Source: Paenibacillus camerounensis (GTDB taxonomy: Bacteria; Bacillota; Bacilli; Paenibacillales; Paenibacillaceae). Taken from it: DNA of 64,000 bases. A model generated the notes under the pieces. It did no database searches, had not been told where the DNA came from, and was given only the letters and a program-made list of their open reading frames with translations. Positions 22,935-32,499 of the stretch are shown here, piece by piece; position 1 is the stretch's first letter, and each line of letters starts with the position of its first letter. Position numbers and translations under genes: made by a program. Location: positions 186,001 through 250,000 of the forward strand of contig NZ_CCDG010000021.1 of NCBI RefSeq assembly GCF_000723885.1. The letters run 5' to 3'.

Positions 22935-25271
22935 CTATTCCTCCATAACAAGAAGTCCAATATCGAGCGTATCATTGACATTCCGGCCGACCCTGACCCG
23001 GAAGCTTCCCGGCTCTACCACCGGCATATAATCCGGTCCGATGTAGCTCAGCTGTTCTGCACCTACTGTGAAAGTGACCGTCTGTTTCGCTCCCGGCTCC
23101 AGAACGATTTTGCGGAAGCCCTTGAGCTCCTTCGCCGGTCTTGTCACCTTGCTGACAGAGTCGGAAATATACAGCTGAACGACCTCTGCACCTTTGCAGG
23201 AGCCGATATTCTCTACTTCAACCGTAACCGCAGCAGTACCGTCCGCCGGAATCTCCGCCGGTTCAATCCGCAGACCGCTGTAGCGGAATTCGGTATAGCT
23301 TAAACCGAACCCGAAGGGATAACGGGGCTGAGACGACCCTTCCAGATAACGGGCACCGCGCGAGCGTTTGCCGAGATAATAGACCGGCAGCTGTCCGGCA
23401 TCCACGGGGAGGGAGACGGTCAGCCGGCCGGAAGGATTGACATCGCCGAACAGGATATCCGCAATGGCATGTCCGCCTTCCTGCCCGGGATACCAGGCTT
23501 CCAGAATGGCATCTGCATGCTCATCAATCCAAGGCTCGGCGACAGGACGGCCGTTGATGTACACAACGACCACCGGATTGCCGAGCGCTTTCAGCTGCTG
23601 CATCAGCTCCAGCTGGATGCCGGACAGGTGCAGCGACATCCGGTCGATGCCTTCCCCGCAATCCATATCGCTCAGCTCATTCTCCGTAACCTTCGAGGCT
23701 CCGGTCCGCAGGTCAATGCTGCCTTCCCCGAAATCTCTGGCACTGGACCCGCCCAGCACCAGAACAATTGTGTCCGCCCCGGCTGCTGCCTGCACCGCAG
23801 GCTCCAGACCCTCGGCTGACTGATCCTTAATCCGGCAGCCCGGCGCATAGCTGACCCGCTCCGGCTCTGCAGAGAGCTTGCTGCGGATTCCGCCGAGCAC
23901 CGTCGTCACCTTGCCGGGCGGCTGCGGGGAGGTATAATCCCCGAGCTGGTTATAGCCGGCGTCGGCATTCGGGCCAATGACAGCAATCCTGCCGCTGTGC
24001 CTGGGCAGCGGCAGCACCCCTTCATTCTTCAGCAGCACAATGCCTTCGGCGGCAATGGTCCGGGCCAGCTCCGCATGAGCTGCGCTGCCAATGACGTTCT
24101 CCGCCCGGTCCGGGTCGGCAAACGGCTGTTCAAACAAGCCCAGCCTGAACTTCAGATCAAGCACACGGGAGACAGCTTCATCGACGAACCGTTCCTCCAG
24201 CCGTCCGGAGCGGAGCGCCGTAAGCAGATGCCGTCCGAACATCTCGCCGGACATCTCCATGTCAATGCCCGCCTGCAGCGCCTGCACAGCCGCATCTTCA
24301 CCGCTATCGGCCGTATCATGACCCGAGGCCAGCATATCAATTGCGCCGCAATCGGTAATGATCATGCCGCGGAAGCCCCATTCCCCGCGCAGCACATCCT
24401 GCAGCAGCTCCTTATTGGTTGTGCAAGGAATGCCGTCAATTTCGTTGTAGGCAGGCATAATTGATACCGCGCCGGCCTCCACCGCTTTGCGGAAGGGATG
24501 CAGGTCAACCTCAAGCAGCTCCCGCCTGCCGATATGCGCGGGTCCGGCATTCCGGCCGCCCTCCGAGCTGCCGTAGGCGACAAAATGCTTCATCGTCGCG
24601 CCAACACTGGACCCGCTGCTGAGCTCCTCCCCCTGCAGTCCTTCCACTGAAGCTGCGGCGAATTCACCGATGAGATACGGGTCCTCGCCGAAGCATTCCT
24701 CGGTCCGGCCCCACCGTGGATCGCGGACCACGTCCAGCACCGGCGAATAGGTCACGGCTCCGCCCTGGCTCCGGGTCTCCAGAGCTACAGCCCGGCACAT
24801 CTCCCGGTACAGCTCCACATTCCAGGTGCTGCCGATCAGCAGCGGAACGGGAAATACCGTCGCCCCGATCGCCATATGCCCGTGCGAGCATTCTTCCCCG
24901 ATCAGCAGGGGAATGCCCAGCCTGGAGTGCTCCAGAGCATAACGCTGAATGATATTCACCGCTTCCGCACCGGCACGTGGTCCGAGGCCGGTATCCAGCG
25001 TAACCCCGGTCCAGGGATCTGCGCGCAGGGTTCCATATAAAGAGCCGACACTGCCTTCACGGATTCTGCTTTTAAAATCCGCTGTCAGCCTCACCATGCC
25101 TCCGGTCACTTCCGTATGATCGTCTGCCGCGTCTATGCTGTCTTTTATATATTCATAGGTCTGCCATCCGAACAGCTGAATCAGCTGGCCCACCTTCTCT
25201 TCCGGCGTCATCAGCCCCAGCAGATGTTCCGTCCGCCTGGAAATCGGCTGCGTATGGTCTTTATATAACAT
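22935..25271 (-). CDS. GH3 beta-glycosidase
   Basis: A family 3 retaining beta-glycosidase of about 778 residues. The (beta/alpha)8 domain contains the nucleophile D307 in IITDCGAIDM; KHFVAYGSSEGGRN and PVLDVVRDPRWGRTEECFGEDP are typical. The second alpha/beta domain (from about 415) and a C-terminal fibronectin-III-like domain (RPAKELKGFRKIVLEPGA) are present. No signal peptide. The start at 25271 is preferred to the ATG at 25304 because GAGGGAG stands about nine bases ahead. The family covers beta-glucosidases, xylosidases and N-acetylglucosaminidases; the GlcNAc-specific histidine pattern is not obvious, so substrate is left open. Confidence 0.9.
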   Translation of the reverse strand: MLYKDHTQPISRRTEHLLGLMTPEEKVGQLIQLFGWQTYEYIKDSIDAADDHTEVTGGMVRLTADFKSRIREGSVGSLYGTLRADPWTGVTLDTGLGPRAGAEAVNIIQRYALEHSRLGIPLLIGEECSHGHMAIGATVFPVPLLIGSTWNVELYREMCRAVALETRSQGGAVTYSPVLDVVRDPRWGRTEECFGEDPYLIGEFAAASVEGLQGEELSSGSSVGATMKHFVAYGSSEGGRNAGPAHIGRRELLEVDLHPFRKAVEAGAVSIMPAYNEIDGIPCTTNKELLQDVLRGEWGFRGMIITDCGAIDMLASGHDTADSGEDAAVQALQAGIDMEMSGEMFGRHLLTALRSGRLEERFVDEAVSRVLDLKFRLGLFEQPFADPDRAENVIGSAAHAELARTIAAEGIVLLKNEGVLPLPRHSGRIAVIGPNADAGYNQLGDYTSPQPPGKVTTVLGGIRSKLSAEPERVSYAPGCRIKDQSAEGLEPAVQAAAGADTIVLVLGGSSARDFGEGSIDLRTGASKVTENELSDMDCGEGIDRMSLHLSGIQLELMQQLKALGNPVVVVYINGRPVAEPWIDEHADAILEAWYPGQEGGHAIADILFGDVNPSGRLTVSLPVDAGQLPVYYLGKRSRGARYLEGSSQPRYPFGFGLSYTEFRYSGLRIEPAEIPADGTAAVTVEVENIGSCKGAEVVQLYISDSVSKVTRPAKELKGFRKIVLEPGAKQTVTFTVGAEQLSYIGPDYMPVVEPGSFRVRVGRNVNDTLDIGLLVMEE

Positions 25272-25329
25272 CCGGCTCCACTCCCTCTTTGTTGTTTGGT
25301 GCACTGCTTTGCTTCACTTTCACTTAGTC

Positions 25330-26247
25330 TTATTCTTTGACTGCCCCGACGGTCAGACCCTGGATGAAATAACGCTGGAAAAACGGATAAGCGAAGATGA
25401 TCGGCCCGGTAGCCAGCACAACCATTGCCATCCGCGATGTATCCTGAGGCATGGAGCGGAGCGCTTCCAGGCTTAGCGAGCTGTTCTGGGAATTCTGCAG
25501 AATGAACTGCATGCTCGTCTCAATCCGCATCAGCATGGACTGCAGCGGCACCAGATTAGGATTATCAATATAGAGCAGCGCATTGAACCAGTCATTCCAG
25601 TACCCGAGTGTGCTGAACAGGCCAATCGTAGCCAGGCCGGGCAAGGACAGCGGCAGCACAATTCTCAGGAAGGTGCGGAATTCACCGGCTCCGTCTATTT
25701 TGGCCGATTCAATAAGGGGGTCCGGTACGCTGGTAATGTAAAAGGTACGCAGAATTATAATGTAAAAAGCATTCATCGCCAGCGGCAGCACCAGCGCCCA
25801 GATACTGTCCTTGAGGCCGAGCATCTGCGTCACTATGATGTAGGTCGGAACCAGGCCCCCGTTGAACAGCATCGTAAAGAAGGCGAAGAAGGCGAAGAAT
25901 TTGCGGTATTTAAAGCTTTTACGCGAAATTGCATAGGCATAAAGTGATATAAGCAGCAGGCTGACCATTGTGCCAATCACCGTCACGGCAATCGTCACCC
26001 CATAGGACCGGAGCAGGGTATCCCCCGTGCCGAAAACATATTTATACGCCTCCAAACTCCACTTGGCCGGAATTAACTTGTAGCCGTCCCGGGCCAGCGC
26101 CCCTTCATCCGTAAACGAGATAAGCACCACAAACAGAAACGGGAACACACACAGTAAGGAAAAAGCTCCGGCAATACAATTAAAAACGATATTCCATACG
26201 GACGAGAGCTGATGAAAATCGCGCGATTTTATAGGCTTAGCAGACAT
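25330..26247 (-). CDS. Carbohydrate ABC transporter permease (LplC/YtcP type)
   Basis: A 305-residue permease with six membrane segments and the EAA-like loop (ESAKIDGAGEFRTFLRIVLP) that contacts the ATPase. The N terminus carries FNCIAGAFSLLCVFPFLFVVLISF and the C terminus ends in RYFIQGLTVGAVKE, both typical of the LplC/YtcP branch used for complex oligosaccharides. It pairs with the permease at 26276 and the lipoprotein at 27292. No ATPase gene is present; such systems use a shared MsmX-type ATPase encoded elsewhere. Likely substrate: N-glycan-derived oligosaccharides, from gene context. Confidence 0.92.
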   Translation of the reverse strand: MSAKPIKSRDFHQLSSVWNIVFNCIAGAFSLLCVFPFLFVVLISFTDEGALARDGYKLIPAKWSLEAYKYVFGTGDTLLRSYGVTIAVTVIGTMVSLLLISLYAYAISRKSFKYRKFFAFFAFFTMLFNGGLVPTYIIVTQMLGLKDSIWALVLPLAMNAFYIIILRTFYITSVPDPLIESAKIDGAGEFRTFLRIVLPLSLPGLATIGLFSTLGYWNDWFNALLYIDNPNLVPLQSMLMRIETSMQFILQNSQNSSLSLEALRSMPQDTSRMAMVVLATGPIIFAYPFFQRYFIQGLTVGAVKE

Positions 26248-26275
26248 TCAAAGACCTCACTTTCCTTTAATTCCC

Positions 26276-27202
26276 CTAAAATAATGCACTGTCCTTATCA
26301 AATTTACGCACGATGTAATTGGAGGCAAGCACCAGCACGAATCCAACCACCGACTGATACAGGCCGGCTGCGGTACTCATTCCGATCTCTCCTGTTGTCT
26401 TAAGTCCGCGGTACACATACGTATCGATTACGTTGGTCACGCTGTAGAGCGTCCCCGAATTTCTCGGCACCTGATAGAACAGCCCGAAATCTGCATAGAA
26501 GATTTTCCCGATTGCAAGCAGGGTCATAATGATAATAATCGGATTCAAAAGCGGCAGCGTAATGTTGCGGATCTGCTGGAATTTGCTGGCCCCGTCAATC
26601 ATCGCCGCCTCGTACAGCGACTTGTCTATGCCCATAATCGCAGCCAGATACACCACGCTGTTATACCCGACGGCCTTCCACAAATAGACGAAGATAATGA
26701 TGAACGGCCAGTATTTCGATTCCGAATACCAGGAAATGTGGCTGCCGAACAATTGATTCAGCAGTCCACGCTCCGAGCTCAGGAAGCTGAACGCGAAATA
26801 GCCTACAACCACCCAAGACAAGAAGTACGGCAGGAACATTCCTGTCTGATACAGCTTAGCAAGCTTTTTATTGGCTATCTCTGACAGCACAACGGCCAGC
26901 AGCACCGACATAATCAGGCCCAGCACAATAAAAGCCGTATTATACAAAATCGTATTGCGTGTAATCAGAAAGGCATCATTCGTGCTGAACAGAAACTTGA
27001 AGTTATCCCAGCCGACCCATTTACTCCTGATAATGCTGGCCCAGAACCCGTCCCGGCTGAACCGGTATTCCTTGAAGGCAATAACCGTCCCCACCATCGG
27101 CAGGTAGGAGAAGAATAAAAACCACAATGTGCCCGGGAGAACCATAAACAGCAACACTTTATTTCTCATAATATCCTTAGCCGATCTTCCTATTTTCCCC
27201 AT
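26276..27202 (-). CDS. Carbohydrate ABC transporter permease (LplB/YteP type)
   Basis: A 308-residue permease with six membrane helices and the EAA-like loop EAAMIDGASKFQQIRNITLP. The start PGTLWFLFFSYLPMVGTVIAFKEY is typical of the LplB/YteP branch. It lies 28 bases ahead of the partner permease and about 90 bases after the lipoprotein gene, a gap that contains an attenuator-like hairpin. It is expected in the cytoplasmic membrane as half of the import channel. Confidence 0.92.
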   Translation of the reverse strand: MGKIGRSAKDIMRNKVLLFMVLPGTLWFLFFSYLPMVGTVIAFKEYRFSRDGFWASIIRSKWVGWDNFKFLFSTNDAFLITRNTILYNTAFIVLGLIMSVLLAVVLSEIANKKLAKLYQTGMFLPYFLSWVVVGYFAFSFLSSERGLLNQLFGSHISWYSESKYWPFIIIFVYLWKAVGYNSVVYLAAIMGIDKSLYEAAMIDGASKFQQIRNITLPLLNPIIIIMTLLAIGKIFYADFGLFYQVPRNSGTLYSVTNVIDTYVYRGLKTTGEIGMSTAAGLYQSVVGFVLVLASNYIVRKFDKDSALF

Positions 27203-27242
27203 GCGCCTAGCTCCTCCTATGCCAAAAAATACATTTATGGTG

Positions 27243-27281
27243 CAAAAAGACCGGGCCAGGTCTGTTCACCCTCCCGGTCTT
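27243..27281 (-). terminator. Attenuator-like hairpin between binding protein and permease genes
   Basis: AAGACCGGG (27247-27255) pairs with CCCGGTCTT (27273-27281); on the minus strand the stem is followed by TTTTTGC. Placed between the lipoprotein gene and its permeases, it would let part of the transcripts stop, giving more binding protein than permease. Confidence 0.65.
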
Positions 27282-27291
27282 CAATCCGTAA

Positions 27292-28824
27292 CTACTTGTT
27301 ATTCGCTGCTTTCCAGGCATCGATTTGTGTCTGGGCTTCAGCAATAATGTTGTCCAGGCCGGCGGCTTTAAATTTCTCATTGGCTTTGGCCAGGTATTCA
27401 TCTGGATCTACTGATCCTGTCATCAGCGGAGCCCAGAACTCTTCCTTCACGTTCTGCACGGCGGCAATCTCATTGGTGATATTGGATGTATCGAAGTTGA
27501 AGCCGAGCAGCGGAGCATTGATACCGGAATCATTAAAGGTTTTGAATTCTTCCCATTTGTTCTCAGGGTCACCTTCATTTAGGTAGTTGATCATGATATT
27601 GCCCAGGGAGAAGGTTGGCATATCATAGTTTTTGGCGTCCGGCAGGTTCTTGATCATGTTGTCGCTGATTTTCTCGTAGTGCACACCTTCGATACCGGAG
27701 TCAATCATATTGCGCAGTACAGGATCTGTGTTCAACAGGTTCAGGAATTCCATTGCCTTCTCAGGATACTCGGAGTTCGCCGAAATCGCCTGCATTGAGC
27801 CCATTACGGACCAATTGTAGATGTACGGCTGGCCGGCCGGTGTCGATACAACCGGATAACCGTAGCTTGCGCTCCACAGATTGTCGGCCATCGGCTGGGT
27901 AGCCGCGCGGTCTGTGAACCATTTGCCTGCTTTGTACAGGTCATCCACGGAGGTTGTAGTGGCTACTTCAGGAGAAATGTAACCGGCCTGATAGAACTTG
28001 CGGACCGTTTGAAGCGCTTCCTTAATTTCCGGAGTTTCAAGAATATTTACAACCTTGTAGTCCTTGGTGTCCATATATACAGCCATTGGCATCTTTTCAA
28101 TGACATAGTCGAACGGCATAACCGGCATAAAGTCCTTAACCATGGCGTACGGTGTGATTTCAGGCTCGTTATCCTTAATGGTTTTCAGCAGCGGCTCCAG
28201 GTCAGCCAGCGTTTTTACGCTGGTCAGATCGAGATTATATTTGTCCAGCAGCTCTTTGTTGAAGCGGTACACCTCTTGTGCGGGAAGCTCTTTGTTGGCC
28301 GGAATGGCATAGTTGTGGCCGTCAACCTTGGAGCCTTCCAAGAATGCAGGATCAATTGTATCCACAATGCCCTTACCTTGATCTTTGAGCAGATCATCGA
28401 GCTGCAGGAAGGCGCCTTTGCGGGAGTTCTGCACATAATCAAATGCCCAGGAGCAGGTGAACAGAATATCCATCGGTTCGCCTGAAGCGACCATAACCTG
28501 CATCTTCTGTGTGTAGTCGCCAAAGTCGATCATTTTCACGTCGAGCGTAGCATTGATTTTGTCCAGCGTGTATTTGTTGACTTCCTCCATGACTTTATCC
28601 AGGTCCTTCTGCGGTGCACCGATGGTATACCAGATCAGCTCTACAGGCTCTTCTGCAGGCTTGGTGTCAGGCGCGTCCGTTGTCGTGTTCGTTGCCGCAG
28701 CGTTATTACCGCCCGTACCCGTAGTATTCTTGGTGTTGTTGTTTCCCCCGCATGCGCTAAGGGCCATCGAAATCGTTAAAAGCGTTGTCAACAATAAGGA
28801 GAAGTGTTTCTTTTTCTTGCTCAT
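27292..28824 (-). CDS. Oligosaccharide-binding lipoprotein (LplA type)
   Basis: A 510-residue extracellular solute-binding protein. The signal peptide ends in the lipobox SMALSACGGN with the lipidated cysteine at residue 25, then a Thr/Asn/Gly-rich linker (26-50). The family 1 fold follows (PVELIWYTIGAPQKDLDKVM), with the DUF3502-type C terminus (VKEEFWAPLMTGSVDPDEYLA). It sits at the head of the transporter operon, downstream of YesM/YesN, with a cre-like site about 100 bases upstream. In this setting it most likely captures N-glycan or manno-oligosaccharides outside the cell. Confidence 0.93.
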   Translation of the reverse strand: MSKKKKHFSLLLTTLLTISMALSACGGNNNTKNTTGTGGNNAAATNTTTDAPDTKPAEEPVELIWYTIGAPQKDLDKVMEEVNKYTLDKINATLDVKMIDFGDYTQKMQVMVASGEPMDILFTCSWAFDYVQNSRKGAFLQLDDLLKDQGKGIVDTIDPAFLEGSKVDGHNYAIPANKELPAQEVYRFNKELLDKYNLDLTSVKTLADLEPLLKTIKDNEPEITPYAMVKDFMPVMPFDYVIEKMPMAVYMDTKDYKVVNILETPEIKEALQTVRKFYQAGYISPEVATTTSVDDLYKAGKWFTDRAATQPMADNLWSASYGYPVVSTPAGQPYIYNWSVMGSMQAISANSEYPEKAMEFLNLLNTDPVLRNMIDSGIEGVHYEKISDNMIKNLPDAKNYDMPTFSLGNIMINYLNEGDPENKWEEFKTFNDSGINAPLLGFNFDTSNITNEIAAVQNVKEEFWAPLMTGSVDPDEYLAKANEKFKAAGLDNIIAEAQTQIDAWKAANNK

Positions 28825-28919
28825 TTGTCGTACCCCCTTTTAATTAGCTGGCAGGCAAGCAGTCATACCGGTTATTTCCGGCTGCTGTTTCCCTGTGGCT
28901 ATAGCCTAACTTTATAAGA

Positions 28920-28933
28920 TGAAAGCATTTTCA
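28920..28933. promoter_or_regulatory. cre-like site (catabolite repression)
   Basis: TGAAAGCATTTTCA differs from the ideal CcpA site TGAAAGCGTTTTCA at one position. It lies about 100 bases upstream of the lipoprotein start, in the 199-base gap after YesN, where CcpA would shut the operon in the presence of preferred sugars. Confidence 0.55.
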
Positions 28934-29023
28934 AATAGAAGAGAAACTATATAAATTCAGGTATGAAATAAAGAAACAATGCGGTAAAAATGAAATCCTG
29001 CTCTTTTCGCAAAAAGGACTGCC

Positions 29024-30541
29024 TTAGAGTAGCCCTTTGAATTCTGTCGGTGAGATGCCGACGTATTTCTTAAATTGCTTATAAAAATAGCCCATTTCCC
29101 AGTAGCCGACGCTCCGGGCAATTTCGTGCACCTTATGATTTGTCAGGCGCAGCTGCTCCTTCGCTTTCTCAATCCGGTAGCGGTTCAAATATTCGGCAAA
29201 GGATTCGCCGGTCGATTTGTGGAAGACCTGTCCCAGATAGACGGGGTGAATATTGAACATGAAGCCCAGCTTCTTCAGGGACAGATCCTCCCCGTAGGAT
29301 TTCTCAATGTAATTCAGCACCTGATTCACCACCGGACTTTTCAGCTCCCGGTCCAGCAGCTCAATAATGCATCCGGCCGTCTGTCTTAAGGCTGCCGCTA
29401 ATCCGGGCAGGGATTGCGCCTTGTGGATTGCAGTCAGGCCGGCCGCAATGAGATCGCGCTCCAATTCATTGCGGATATCCTTAATGAGCATGCGGAAGTA
29501 AAGAACCCATTCGATGGCGATTTCCCTCAAGAGCTCAGGGGTGAGACCCTCCATACAGGGCGCGGAGAAATACAGGTCGAACTGCTCCGCCAGCCCCGCC
29601 GCATTTTTGGCCATAATTAATTTGGAGTATTCACTCCAGTCCTCCGGCAAGGCCGCTTCCAGATTCTCCTTGCGGTCCTTCAGCTGTTCATAATAAACCA
29701 GGCTGCGCTCCGGATGGATCTCCAGGAATTCCTGTACCTGCTTCGCCTGCTCATAGCTTAGCGGGGCGGAATCCTGCACATCGACGATGCTCCCGACCGA
29801 GATACGGAGCCTCTGGCTGTCAGCGCATAAGCCCTGTACCGCCTGCAGGAGTGAGGACAGCTCCTCCGCCCCCTTCTTTTCCCCGGCAAAATTATGTATG
29901 AGCACCAGATCATTGTCTGAATCCCAGAACATGAAGAAGGCCGGATGGGCAGTAACCAGCTCTGCCGCATTTTCCCTGAACCTATCTGTTGCCGGATCAG
30001 CCTGGACCAGTGCTACCTGAACATAAGGCTCATTGAACGACAGGCCCAGCAGCCGGAGCCGCTCAGCCAGCTCTTCCGGGTCAATCTGGCCCCGCAGCCA
30101 GCGCAGCAGCACATTGTCTTTAAGCACGGAATGGGTATATTGCGAACGCTCGGTATCCATCCTGGAGACATTCAGCTTCTCCACAAGGGTCTCCAGGGTA
30201 CTGTGGAATTCCTCCAGATTAATCGGTTTGAGCAGATAATTTTCGATTCCGAGCGACAGCCCTTCTTTTACATACGTGAATTCATCATAGCCGCTCAGTA
30301 CAACCGCCTTCATCTCCGGACGGATTTCACCGGCTGCACGGATTAGCTCAAGACCGGTCATCTCCGGCATCGAAATATCGGTTATCAGAATATCAGCGGG
30401 TACCTCACGCAGCCTCTCCAGCGCCTCCCGCCCATTCTCAGCCTGCCCGGCAATCGTAAGGCCCAGCAGATTCCAGTCCAAAATATCCTGTAAACCGCTC
30501 AGGATGAACGGCTCATCGTCCACAATAAATACCTTATACAT
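29024..30541 (-). CDS. YesN-type response regulator (receiver plus AraC domain)
   Basis: A 505-residue regulator: a CheY-like receiver (1-120; D8, D9 and phosphoacceptor D55 in ILITDISMPEMTG), a long linker, and an AraC DNA-binding domain at the C terminus (about 405-500; SLKKLGFMFNIHPVYLGQVF, VHEIARSVGYWEMGYFYKQF). It overlaps the YesM kinase gene by eight bases and is followed by the transporter and glycosidase genes, which it very likely activates. In Streptococcus pneumoniae a YesM/YesN system (TCS07) controls N-glycan uptake and GH85/GH38/GH125 genes, a close parallel. Confidence 0.93.
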   Translation of the reverse strand: MYKVFIVDDEPFILSGLQDILDWNLLGLTIAGQAENGREALERLREVPADILITDISMPEMTGLELIRAAGEIRPEMKAVVLSGYDEFTYVKEGLSLGIENYLLKPINLEEFHSTLETLVEKLNVSRMDTERSQYTHSVLKDNVLLRWLRGQIDPEELAERLRLLGLSFNEPYVQVALVQADPATDRFRENAAELVTAHPAFFMFWDSDNDLVLIHNFAGEKKGAEELSSLLQAVQGLCADSQRLRISVGSIVDVQDSAPLSYEQAKQVQEFLEIHPERSLVYYEQLKDRKENLEAALPEDWSEYSKLIMAKNAAGLAEQFDLYFSAPCMEGLTPELLREIAIEWVLYFRMLIKDIRNELERDLIAAGLTAIHKAQSLPGLAAALRQTAGCIIELLDRELKSPVVNQVLNYIEKSYGEDLSLKKLGFMFNIHPVYLGQVFHKSTGESFAEYLNRYRIEKAKEQLRLTNHKVHEIARSVGYWEMGYFYKQFKKYVGISPTEFKGLL

Positions 30542-32357
30542 GCTCTGTCTCCTCCTTCGCGGGATAAGGGAATGTGAGGGTGACTTCGGTACCCTTTCCC
30601 TCCTCGCTAATCAGTACAACACCAAACGGTGCCCCATACATCAGTCTAAGACGCTCATGAATACTCCGCAGTCCGAACGACTCTGACCCGGATAGAGCCC
30701 CTTGATTATCCAGTCCCTGCCGGAGCTGGCTCAGCCGTTCTGCGGGAATACCGAGCCCGTTATCAGCTACGATAACCCGGATATGCCCATTCTCCGCGGC
30801 TACTGTAATGGTAATTACGTTCCCGCTTTGCCCGGTCCGCATGCCGTGCAGGATATAATTCTCGATTACCGGCTGAAGCGACATTTTGAGGACAGACAGC
30901 CCTTCCAGCTCTTTACTGCATTCAATCGTATAAACGAACCTGTCTTTATAGCGGATGCGGAACAGCTCCAGGTACATCCGGCACGCCTCCAGCTCATCCT
31001 TGAACGTATATCTCGCCTTGGGCCGGACGTAGGCTTTGAACAGCACGGACAGGCTGTAGATCATCTCGCCAACATCCTTCGCCCCGCTTGAGATCGCCCG
31101 CATACGGATGACCTCCAGTGTATTGTAGAGAAAATGCGGATTCACCCGCGCTTCCAGCGTGGCAATCTCCGTATGCTTTTGCCTGATTTCCGCCTTGTAC
31201 ACCTGATCAATATATTGGTTAAGCTCATCCAGCATACTGTTGAAGCTCTTGGCGATCTGGCCCAGTTCGTCCTCACGGCTGTCGACAATCCGGGTATTGA
31301 GGTCCCCGTTCTTCACTCTGCGGGTAAAGCGGATGATCCGGTGTGTGCGCTTGGCAAAATTAGAAATAAACATCGCCGGCAGCAATACCGCGAACAGGAT
31401 GCAGATAAGGGCTATGAACAGAATCGTATTGCGCGCACTGCGGTAGGTTTCGGCCAGCTCCTGCCTGGAGATCAGGCTGACTACCGAATAACCGGCCTGG
31501 CTCTGGGTCAGGCTTGTCACCACCATCCCGTCAACGGTGATTTCCTCACCGAAGTTCAGTCCCGTCAGCTTATCGAATTTCTTGCCATACCCTGCACCCG
31601 AAGTATCGAAAATGACTTCATTCTGTGCCGAGAGCACAAGAATATTCCCCTTAAATTCCGCTTTATAGTTGTTCATCGCCTGCCAGATCGCCGACGAGTC
31701 GAAGTAGACCAGCATCTGGCCGATATTAAGCAGCGACGACTTATTGTTAATCGGGATTTTCACCGAGAACATGGGTGTATTCTGCATTCCGATGCTCTTC
31801 AGTACCCAGATATTCGGGACAGACACGAGACTTTCCTCATCCAGATACATGCTGTCCGGGACATAGGAGTGCGCAGCATTGGTCGCCACGATGTCGAACT
31901 GCCTGCGGTCCTGGTAATAGTACATCACCTGCTGGTTGGCACTGTACAGCATGAGGCTGCGGATATCAGGGTCATCATCGATTTTATTCTGAAAATACTG
32001 CACAACATTGGATGTGGACGGGTCTCCCTGAAGATAGCGGTCCAGCCGGTGCTCCACATATTCACCATACGGGTTCTCTAGTAAAAAAGTAGTATTGCTC
32101 GCCAGACTCCCGTCCCGGTATACATCGCGGATCATATCCTGGACAGACTGATATTTGCTCTCCACATAATTGCTGATGCTCTCCATCGTCTTCCGCTGGA
32201 TATCCATCTGCCGCTGTACCGCCGATTCCGAGATCAGCTTCAGCATCAGATAAGTAAAGACGATAATCGTTGCAACGAACACACAGGATACGATCAGGGT
32301 GAAGCGCATAAACAAATTATCTTTAAAATATTTACGGTACAGGGTGTTTCTCCGCAT
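30534..32357 (-). CDS. YesM-type sensor histidine kinase
   Basis: A 607-residue membrane kinase. One membrane helix near the N terminus (FTLIVSCVFVATIIVFTYLML), a large extracellular dCache-like sensor, a second helix (NTILFIALICILFAVLLPAMF), a HAMP domain (RRVKNGDLNTRIV), and the His_kinase/HATPase module with EARVNPHFLYNTLEVIR holding the phosphorylated histidine and VADNGLGIPAERL. The start at 32357 is chosen because TTAGGAGGTGG precedes it; the upstream in-frame ATG at 32402 has none. Partner of the YesN regulator. Expected to detect extracellular glycans directly or through the binding protein. Confidence 0.93.
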   Translation of the reverse strand: MRRNTLYRKYFKDNLFMRFTLIVSCVFVATIIVFTYLMLKLISESAVQRQMDIQRKTMESISNYVESKYQSVQDMIRDVYRDGSLASNTTFLLENPYGEYVEHRLDRYLQGDPSTSNVVQYFQNKIDDDPDIRSLMLYSANQQVMYYYQDRRQFDIVATNAAHSYVPDSMYLDEESLVSVPNIWVLKSIGMQNTPMFSVKIPINNKSSLLNIGQMLVYFDSSAIWQAMNNYKAEFKGNILVLSAQNEVIFDTSGAGYGKKFDKLTGLNFGEEITVDGMVVTSLTQSQAGYSVVSLISRQELAETYRSARNTILFIALICILFAVLLPAMFISNFAKRTHRIIRFTRRVKNGDLNTRIVDSREDELGQIAKSFNSMLDELNQYIDQVYKAEIRQKHTEIATLEARVNPHFLYNTLEVIRMRAISSGAKDVGEMIYSLSVLFKAYVRPKARYTFKDELEACRMYLELFRIRYKDRFVYTIECSKELEGLSVLKMSLQPVIENYILHGMRTGQSGNVITITVAAENGHIRVIVADNGLGIPAERLSQLRQGLDNQGALSGSESFGLRSIHERLRLMYGAPFGVVLISEEGKGTEVTLTFPYPAKEETEHV

Positions 32358-32404
32358 AATCCACCTCCTAAGGTACATTTGAACTGTGAGCATGATACGC
32401 AAGA

Positions 32405-32438
32405 AGCGCTCCCCCCTGATGGCATCAGGAGGCGAGCG
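32405..32438 (-). terminator. Hairpin between the GH85 gene and yesM-like gene
   Basis: GCGCTC and CCTGATG on one side pair with CATCAGG and GAGCGC on the other, with a small internal bulge, 62 bases after the GH85 stop. The following minus-strand bases (TTCTTGCG) make a poor T run, so it may be a weak terminator or an RNA-stabilising hairpin. Confidence 0.4.
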
Positions 32439-32499
32439 CCTTGAGTTATGGCTTGCGGAGCATGAGCTGCCCGCTTCTTAAACAATAGTATATTGCAAA

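Noticed and set aside
25330-28824. A complete ABC importer with its own ATPase
   Set aside because: No ATPase gene is found anywhere in the glycan locus; the LplA/B/C class commonly shares an MsmX-type ATPase encoded elsewhere.
31134-32081. Plus-strand open frame of 315 codons
   Set aside because: It mirrors the YesM-type kinase gene, which has complete sensor and kinase motifs; no ribosome binding site or family pattern supports it.
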